Of a DNA stretch of 19,270 nucleotides, positions 14,651-19,270 are shown in pieces. This DNA comes from Draconibacterium sp. (GTDB lineage Bacteria; Bacteroidota; Bacteroidia; Bacteroidales; Prolixibacteraceae): the NCBI GenBank assembly GCA_030595485.1, contig JAUVDE010000013.1:1-19270 (forward strand), written 5' to 3'. The position numbers and the translations under genes are program-made. Every line of letters starts with the position of its first letter. Positions within the stretch are counted from its first letter, which is position 1. The notes beneath the pieces were generated by a model that saw only the letters and a list, made by a program, of their open reading frames with translations, did not search any database and was not told the origin of the DNA.

Positions 14651-15931
14651 TTATTCTGTAAGATTTTTGTTTTCAACAAAATACCCTTTTAAATCGGGCA
14701 CAAGTTCAGCCCAGGCTTGGGGTTGTTTATGATTATTGCGAAAAGTGAGATTGGTATCGCGATAATTGAAAATGGCTTCTTTGTAGTACATGTTCATTTT
14801 GCGCTCCATTCCCTGGCAAAAAGCCAATATTTTTGTATAGCTCCCGGTGATCTCATTTTTCCTGTCTTTTAAAAGTTGAAGTCTGCTTTTTAGTTCTTCA
14901 GTTTCATTCGAAAATACTTTTTGAATATGTTTCCTTTCTGCATCGAAATGTTCTTTTTCTGTGGCTCGTTTATCGCTTACTTCTTTCTGAAGTTTCAGGA
15001 ACTGTTCTTCTTCACGGTGGTATTTTTTGTATACTTCGTGGAATTCGTTGCTGCTGTCATGAGCAAAAAACGAAGCTACTGTTCCCACCATAAAAAGAAT
15101 TATCCCGATGGTGAAAAAGGTCCATTGGTCAAGCAAAAGTTGTTCTGCGGGCACACCTAGTTCACCCAAATAGTTGGTGCGCAAAAGTGCAGTGAAATAA
15201 CTGATAGAACCAACGGTTAGAACCAGCGTGATAAACAGTACTGTGTAGATACCTCGTTCTTTTATTTGCTTTAACAGTTTACCTGCAGCGTGTGCTAAAA
15301 AGGGTAATGTTATAACCAAAACCCCAGCCATAATTAGTGTTAGAAGCGGTGTTTCGCGAAAGGAAATGAAAACCTGATTGTTGAGTGGGAATTCGGCAAT
15401 GCCTATTCCGAATAAAAGCAAAATGTAGGACCAGTACGGTTTAAACTGAATATTGGTTTCTTGCCGATTGTGTTTTTCCGAAACCTGTTCCCAGCGTGTT
15501 TGAATTTTGTCAAAACGTTTTTTCTCGAGTTGATAATGGGGCGTGTTCTCAATGTCTTTAACCGTATCAAGATGATTGATATTGAGCTCCTCCAGATTTT
15601 GGCTCTTTTTATTTTCTGCTTCATCAAGCAGCTCCTTTATTCTTATTTCATTTAGCTCACTTAGTTCTTCATTAACCTGTTTGAAACTGTTTTCTTCCAA
15701 GTCATTAAGTACCTGCTGTCCGTTTTGATAAAGCGCCTCAACATTTGCCTGATATTTGCTTCGTATTTCTTGTTCAATCGGCGTGGTAAAATTGTCATCA
15801 ACCGATGGTAAATTGCGCTTCCCGTCTTCTTCTCCCTTATCTTTACTTTTTTGTAATTGCTGACCGTGATTTTTTACGAGATCTGATTCAAGGGTATATT
15901 GGTATTCTTTCAGAAATTTTTCTGTTTCCAT
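14651..15931 (-). CDS. Coiled-coil membrane protein with four central TM helices, unknown function
   Basis: This 426-residue protein is not recognised. It has a symmetrical build. Residues about 55-160 are charged, heptad-like coiled coil (NVEALYQNGQQVLNDLEENSFKQVNEELSELNE). Four membrane helices follow at about 166-183, 194-215, 228-250 and 269-290. Residues about 296-365 are a second coiled coil (EEEQFLKLQKEVSDKRATEKEHFDAERKHIQKVF), then a conserved-looking C-terminal segment of about 60 residues. There is no signal peptide. With four helices both coiled coils lie on the same side, most simply the cytoplasm, where they could pair with each other or form an oligomeric stalk. It precedes the VWA-like lipoprotein, probably in one transcript. 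A perfect 12-base palindrome lies 16 bases before its ATG. Confidence 0.85.
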   Translation of the reverse strand: METEKFLKEYQYTLESDLVKNHGQQLQKSKDKGEEDGKRNLPSVDDNFTTPIEQEIRSKYQANVEALYQNGQQVLNDLEENSFKQVNEELSELNEIRIKELLDEAENKKSQNLEELNINHLDTVKDIENTPHYQLEKKRFDKIQTRWEQVSEKHNRQETNIQFKPYWSYILLLFGIGIAEFPLNNQVFISFRETPLLTLIMAGVLVITLPFLAHAAGKLLKQIKERGIYTVLFITLVLTVGSISYFTALLRTNYLGELGVPAEQLLLDQWTFFTIGIILFMVGTVASFFAHDSSNEFHEVYKKYHREEEQFLKLQKEVSDKRATEKEHFDAERKHIQKVFSNETEELKSRLQLLKDRKNEITGSYTKILAFCQGMERKMNMYYKEAIFNYRDTNLTFRNNHKQPQAWAELVPDLKGYFVENKNLTE

Positions 15932-15946
15932 GGCTTTAATTTTTCG

Positions 15947-15958
15947 GTAAGTACTTAC
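15947..15958. promoter_or_regulatory. Perfect 12-base palindrome upstream of the coiled-coil gene
   Basis: GTAAGTACTTAC is identical on both strands and lies 15 bases before the ATG of the minus-strand gene at 15931. It could be an operator for a dimeric repressor. No second copy is seen in the window, so the evidence is position and symmetry only. Confidence 0.3.
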
Positions 15959-16126
15959 TAAAACGAAAATGCAATTTGCAAAGTATGTAACATGGTGAAA
16001 TAATGCTACTTAATTCGTCCATTAGACCGTTCGCTTCGGTGAAATGTTACAGTTTATCGATGAAAAATTTGCTGCGTTTAAACTTTATCGTCAACTTTCA
16101 GTCTGAATAGTATGGAGTAAAGCCTT

Positions 16127-16552
16127 ATGAGTACAAAATTGTTTTTCGAAAAAATTGGTAAGACCTTACAGCGCATCGAATTGTTTGAACGCCCAAAGAA
16201 AAAAATACCTGGCAAATGGCAAATGTATGAGTATTTTGTAGATAAAGAAGAGGAACTTGTTCATCAGCAGGCTGATGATTTAAAAGCTAATGATGAATAT
16301 TTTGTGATTGAATTTACAGAAGATAATTTTATTCAGAGCGCGACCCTTCCACTTTCGTTTATTCAGGATGGAAAAAATGGGAAATGGGCAATCCGGAAAA
16401 ATTTTATTTTGCTAATTGATGAAAGCAATTTTCGGAACAATGTTGAATATCAATTTGCGTTTGAAAAGGGAAATTTGAAGTTGTTGAAAAAAGATGCTGC
16501 TGGGAAAATTGAGTTTTTTGGTTTTTTTAATAAGCTGAATCTAGTTCCTTAG
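16127..16552 (+). CDS. Small lipocalin-like protein, unknown function
   Basis: This is the only plus-strand gene. It encodes 141 residues without a signal peptide or membrane segment, so it is probably cytoplasmic. The pattern GKWQMYEYFVDKEEE (29-43), then alternating beta-strand stretches (EYFVIEFTEDNFIQSATLP, KWAIRKNFILLIDES, EYQFAFEKGNLKLLKKD) and a closing hydrophobic strand (IEFFGFFNKLNLVP) suggests a calycin/lipocalin-like beta barrel with a G-x-W start. This is a fold-level guess. A GGAG stretch about 10 bases before the ATG fits a ribosome site. The gene ends only seven bases from the stop of the oppositely oriented barrel gene, with no hairpin between, so the convergent transcripts probably overlap. 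Confidence 0.75.
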   Translation: MSTKLFFEKIGKTLQRIELFERPKKKIPGKWQMYEYFVDKEEELVHQQADDLKANDEYFVIEFTEDNFIQSATLPLSFIQDGKNGKWAIRKNFILLIDESNFRNNVEYQFAFEKGNLKLLKKDAAGKIEFFGFFNKLNLVP

Positions 16553-16559
16553 TCAGTTT

Positions 16560-17819
16560 CTAATAATATCTCCGTCCGTTGCCAAAACGTGGATTTACAA
16601 CATTGTTGAAAATTGAACCAAAAGTGTAAGTTAGTCCCAATCCTCCATCAACACTGTAATCGGTAGCCAATTCTTGTAATTGAAGTAAAACATCGGCTTC
16701 TGAATAATCACCTTTAGCGAGTGAGAGTTGGTCGCGAATGCGTGCAATACCTCCTCTAACGCTTAACGAAAGTCCCTTCACTATTCGAACGGTGATATAT
16801 CCGTCTAATTCAATTTTGTTCTTCGAGAAGTCATGTAGATAGTTAGAGCCTTCGAGTGATATGTTTATAGAACCCCATTTTTCTTGAACCTGATAGGCAA
16901 TTTTGAGTTGCTGTTGCCCTAGAGTTTCCTCCATTTTGCCGTATACGGTTGTGTCGTTATAATGATTAATGGAAGCACCAATTCCATATAAAAACCGGAG
17001 CTGATGATGTGTAGATTCAGAATAAGGAAACAGGTTGTATTCAATTGAAGGGAGAATGGTCGCATTGAATTCCATATTGCTGAAAGTCGAGGTTAACAAA
17101 CTGAGTCGATTTCCAACTGACCAATGTTCTCCCAAACTTTTTACTGTTAAATTTTCAAATTTAATTTCGGTCCTCTCCTTTGTATGAGTTTCATTATCAT
17201 AGGTGTATTTGGTGCGATTGATTTCATGCTCGAGTTCAAATTCTAGTTTCCAATCTGGAGTAATTTTATTAGCCATAATGGAGTTGTCGATGGAAAACTC
17301 TTTAAAAGATTCTTCCGATTCAAACCTTGGTCGTGTTTCTAGCTCAAATACCCAATTGTTCCATTTGTCGCTAACTTGTTCTTCCTCAATTTTGCCGGTG
17401 TGTTTTATACTCACTTCTTTGTAAATTGGTGTTCGGGCAACATAGCGCATTAAGCCCATTTTAATCATGTTTGTTCTGCCTTGGCGCCTGTGTTCGCTCG
17501 TGTCATCCGGCCTAGTGGTATAAATCAAAGTGTCGTTCATGCCTTCAAATTTCTTCTGGCCAATAAAGAGAAAGGAATATTGTCTTCCACCGCTTCCGGT
17601 GTTTTCCATTGTCTCTCGTAAATAAAGTTGAGCTTCTTTAACATCGCGAACATAATTCACATAAGGAATTTCTCTGCGAATGTGGTTCATATCGCAATAT
17701 GAGCAATCGATAAATAGTTTCACTGCGTCTTTACGAAGACTATTGGTGGGGCTTACTTCTTGAGCATTGGAAGTGAATAAAGCAAAAAGTAATAGAAAAG
17801 GGAGTAAAACCTTTTTCAT
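16560..17819 (-). CDS. Secreted protein with CxxC N-domain and predicted C-terminal beta-barrel, unknown function
   Basis: The protein has 419 residues. A Sec signal peptide is clear (MKKVLLPFLLLFALFTSNAQ, cleavage near residue 20). Residues about 34-135 form a soluble domain starting VKLFIDCSYCDMNHIRREIPYVNYVRDVKEAQLYL, with Cys39 and Cys42 spaced as CxxC. The rest (about 138-419) is a run of alternating amphipathic strands with aromatic residues at the ends (TRPRFESEESFKEFSIDN, WKLEFELEHEINRTKY, SIEYNLFPYSES) and a final strand in the last 30 residues (GLGLTYTFGSIF), as in outer-membrane barrels. I do not recognise a characterised family. It lies 51 bases after the hydF stop on the same strand and could be cotranscribed with it, though a functional link to hydrogenase is not evident. 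Confidence 0.82.
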   Translation of the reverse strand: MKKVLLPFLLLFALFTSNAQEVSPTNSLRKDAVKLFIDCSYCDMNHIRREIPYVNYVRDVKEAQLYLRETMENTGSGGRQYSFLFIGQKKFEGMNDTLIYTTRPDDTSEHRRQGRTNMIKMGLMRYVARTPIYKEVSIKHTGKIEEEQVSDKWNNWVFELETRPRFESEESFKEFSIDNSIMANKITPDWKLEFELEHEINRTKYTYDNETHTKERTEIKFENLTVKSLGEHWSVGNRLSLLTSTFSNMEFNATILPSIEYNLFPYSESTHHQLRFLYGIGASINHYNDTTVYGKMEETLGQQQLKIAYQVQEKWGSINISLEGSNYLHDFSKNKIELDGYITVRIVKGLSLSVRGGIARIRDQLSLAKGDYSEADVLLQLQELATDYSVDGGLGLTYTFGSIFNNVVNPRFGNGRRYY

Positions 17820-17870
17820 GAAGTTTAGTTGATTGGTTAAACGATTTGGACTAGAGAAATAAAGAAAGGT

Positions 17871-19103
17871 TTAAATGTTGCTTTGATTATTTCTGTAAAT
17901 ATCCAAAGCAGCCGGGAAAGGTTGTAATGCCCGTTCGAAAATACCCAATGAATAGGCGATGGTTAAGCCATAATTGGTAATGGGAATTTCTGCCTGACGG
18001 GCTTTCATAATCCGGCTGAGCATTTCTCGTCGATTCCACATGCAGGCTCCACAGTGGATAATAAGTTTGTATTCGTGAAGGTTGTCTGGAAAATCGTGAC
18101 CACGTGTGCTTTCGATTTGAAGTTTCCCGCCCACATATTGCGTTAGCCAACGTGGAATTTTAACGGTACCAATATCTTCGCCAATGGGATGGTGCGAACA
18201 GGCTTCGGCAATTAAAATTTTGTCGCCGGTTTTTAGCTTGTCAATAGCCATTGCACCACGAACCATTTCTGTTAAGTCGCCTTGATAACGTGCAAATAAT
18301 ATTGAAAAAGAGGTGAGTGGAATTTCTGGTGGAGTATCGGCAGCAACTTTTAAAAAGGCCTGCGAATCCGTTACTACTAATTTGGGAGGTATATTAAATC
18401 TATTTAATGCTTCACGCAGCTCGCGCTCTTTTACTACCATACAAAATGCATCGTTGTCGAGTAAGTCGCGAATACTTTGAACCTGAGGTAGAATCAATCT
18501 TCCTTTTGGTGCTTCTTTATCAATTGGCACCACCAACATGGCTGCTTCGCCGGCACCTACCAAATCGGCTAAAATACTGGGGCGATTTATATAATCGGGC
18601 GGTGCTGAATTTAATAGCAACTGGCGTAAATCTAAAAGCCCGGTACCTTTTAAGGCCGAGGTTAAGGTATATTTGGTTTTCTCTTCATCGAGTTTCTGTG
18701 TTACACTTTTTTCCTCAGAATATAAATCGGTTTTATTAAACACAATTACATACGGAATGGCACGATCTTTTAACTCATTAATAAGGTTTTGTTCGTAGTT
18801 TCCCCAGTCTTTAAAGTTTGTAACAATTATGCCTAAATCTGTACGGTCGAAAACAGCCAGTGTTTTTGCAATTCGCTTTTCGCCAAGTTCACCAACATCA
18901 TCAATTCCGGCAGTATCGATAAATAGAACAGGGCCAAGTGGCAGTAATTCCATGGGTTTTTCAACCGGGTCGGTTGTTGTCCCTGCATGCTCCGAAACAA
19001 TAGATACATCTTGCTGTGTAAGGGCATTTAAAATACTCGATTTTCCGGTGTTTCGTCTGCCGAAAATTCCGATGTGTAAGCGAAAAGATTTAGGTGATCT
19101 CAT
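17871..19103 (-). CDS. hydF: [FeFe]-hydrogenase maturation GTPase HydF
   Basis: From the ATG at 19103 this is a 410-residue protein. HydF is the scaffold on which the diiron cofactor made by HydE and HydG is assembled before transfer to the apo-hydrogenase. GTPase motifs are present: P-loop GRRNTGKS (15-22), DTAG (63-66), NKTD (123-126) and SA (149-150). The C-terminal part holds the diagnostic [4Fe-4S] ligand pattern C302-x-H304-x45-H350-C351-x2-C354, in ACSHHP and HCGACMWNRREM. The central dimerisation domain lies between. An upstream TTG at 19139 gives 12 extra residues and is less likely. No hydE, hydG or hydA lies within the window. The gene implies hydrogen metabolism and an anaerobic or microaerobic lifestyle. 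Confidence 0.96.
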   Translation of the reverse strand: MRSPKSFRLHIGIFGRRNTGKSSILNALTQQDVSIVSEHAGTTTDPVEKPMELLPLGPVLFIDTAGIDDVGELGEKRIAKTLAVFDRTDLGIIVTNFKDWGNYEQNLINELKDRAIPYVIVFNKTDLYSEEKSVTQKLDEEKTKYTLTSALKGTGLLDLRQLLLNSAPPDYINRPSILADLVGAGEAAMLVVPIDKEAPKGRLILPQVQSIRDLLDNDAFCMVVKERELREALNRFNIPPKLVVTDSQAFLKVAADTPPEIPLTSFSILFARYQGDLTEMVRGAMAIDKLKTGDKILIAEACSHHPIGEDIGTVKIPRWLTQYVGGKLQIESTRGHDFPDNLHEYKLIIHCGACMWNRREMLSRIMKARQAEIPITNYGLTIAYSLGIFERALQPFPAALDIYRNNQSNI

Positions 19104-19163
19104 TGTTTCTGTTTTACATTTTGAAAGTACGAATTCCAAGTATTACTTCCAATTGCAGGGCAT

Positions 19164-19189
19164 AAAAAAAGGGTGCAAAATGCACCCTT
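19164..19189 (-). terminator. Rho-independent terminator of the gene at the right window edge
   Basis: On the minus strand AAGGGTGCA (19189-19181) pairs perfectly with TGCACCCTT (19177-19169) around a three-base loop and runs into a seven-T tract (19170-19164). It lies 28 bases after the stop of the edge gene and 61 bases before the hydF ATG, so hydF probably has its own promoter. Confidence 0.9.
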
Positions 19190-19216
19190 CATATAGTTTC
19201 GAAAATAATTTTTCTA

Positions 19217-19270
19217 CTATTTTTTTGAACCACAACAGCTTTTGGTTGCTGCTTTCTCAGTGGTTGCTTT
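19217..19270 (-). CDS. C-terminal fragment of an unidentified protein
   Basis: The last 17 codons before a TAG at 19219-19217 read KATTEKAATKSCCGSKK. The sequence is open to the window edge and followed by a strong terminator, so it is the end of a real minus-strand gene. The tail is lysine/alanine/threonine-rich with a Cys-Cys pair near the end. Such Cys-rich tails can occur on redox proteins, and hydrogenase-related genes are expected near hydF, but this is too short to identify. Confidence 0.55.
   Translation of the reverse strand, partial: KATTEKAATKSCCGSKK

Noticed and set aside
18407..18739. A 110-residue plus-strand frame inside hydF
   Set aside because: It is antisense to the hydF central domain and has no recognisable motif or start signal.
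1..19270. Mobile elements, CRISPR arrays, tRNA or rRNA genes and defence cassettes
   Set aside because: No transposase or integrase motifs, no regularly spaced direct repeats, no tRNA-like cloverleaf and no recognisable defence genes were found on either strand by eye.

Overview
The window looks like a chromosomal segment from a member of the Bacteroidota, most likely a marine or polysaccharide-using anaerobe of the Marinilabiliales/Bacteroidales type. Three things support this. The base composition is AT-rich. There is a Bacteroidetes-type promoter (TTTG-N19-TAnnTTTG) upstream of rpsO. The gene content includes lipoproteins with short LxxC signals, an S1 sulfatase, OmpA/TPR lipoproteins and an [FeFe]-hydrogenase maturase. 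Lineage is inferred from these features, not from any search.

Layout. Every recognised gene but one is on the minus strand, so the window is read from right to left. The right edge holds the C-terminal tip of an unknown Cys-Cys-tailed protein with a strong terminator, then hydF, then a secreted beta-barrel-like protein of unknown function (16560-17819). A small lipocalin-like gene (16127-16552) is the only plus-strand gene and converges on the barrel gene. Next comes a pair of uncharacterised envelope genes: a coiled-coil/four-TM/coiled-coil protein (14651-15931) and a VWA-like lipoprotein (13764-14516). Then follow rpsO and pnp, separated by a terminator; the rpsO promoter is very clear.

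Below pnp lies an intergenic stretch with two inverted REP-like palindromes, then a small two-TM CxxC protein and a prolyl oligopeptidase lipoprotein. After these are a deoxynucleoside kinase whose start lies just behind the oligopeptidase terminator, an OmpA-like/TPR lipoprotein, and an M20 metallodipeptidase. The left end is a likely operon of a GT2 glycosyltransferase, a GT83/ArnT-like membrane glycosyltransferase and a formylglycine-type sulfatase that runs off the window edge.

Most of the window is ordinary housekeeping and envelope biology: RNA turnover, peptide degradation, nucleotide salvage, surface glycan chemistry and hydrogenase maturation. The least explained parts are the coiled-coil/VWA pair, the beta-barrel family with a CxxC motif, the 160-residue CxxC membrane protein, and the REP-like palindromes. 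No mobile element, CRISPR array, tRNA, rRNA or clear defence system was found.
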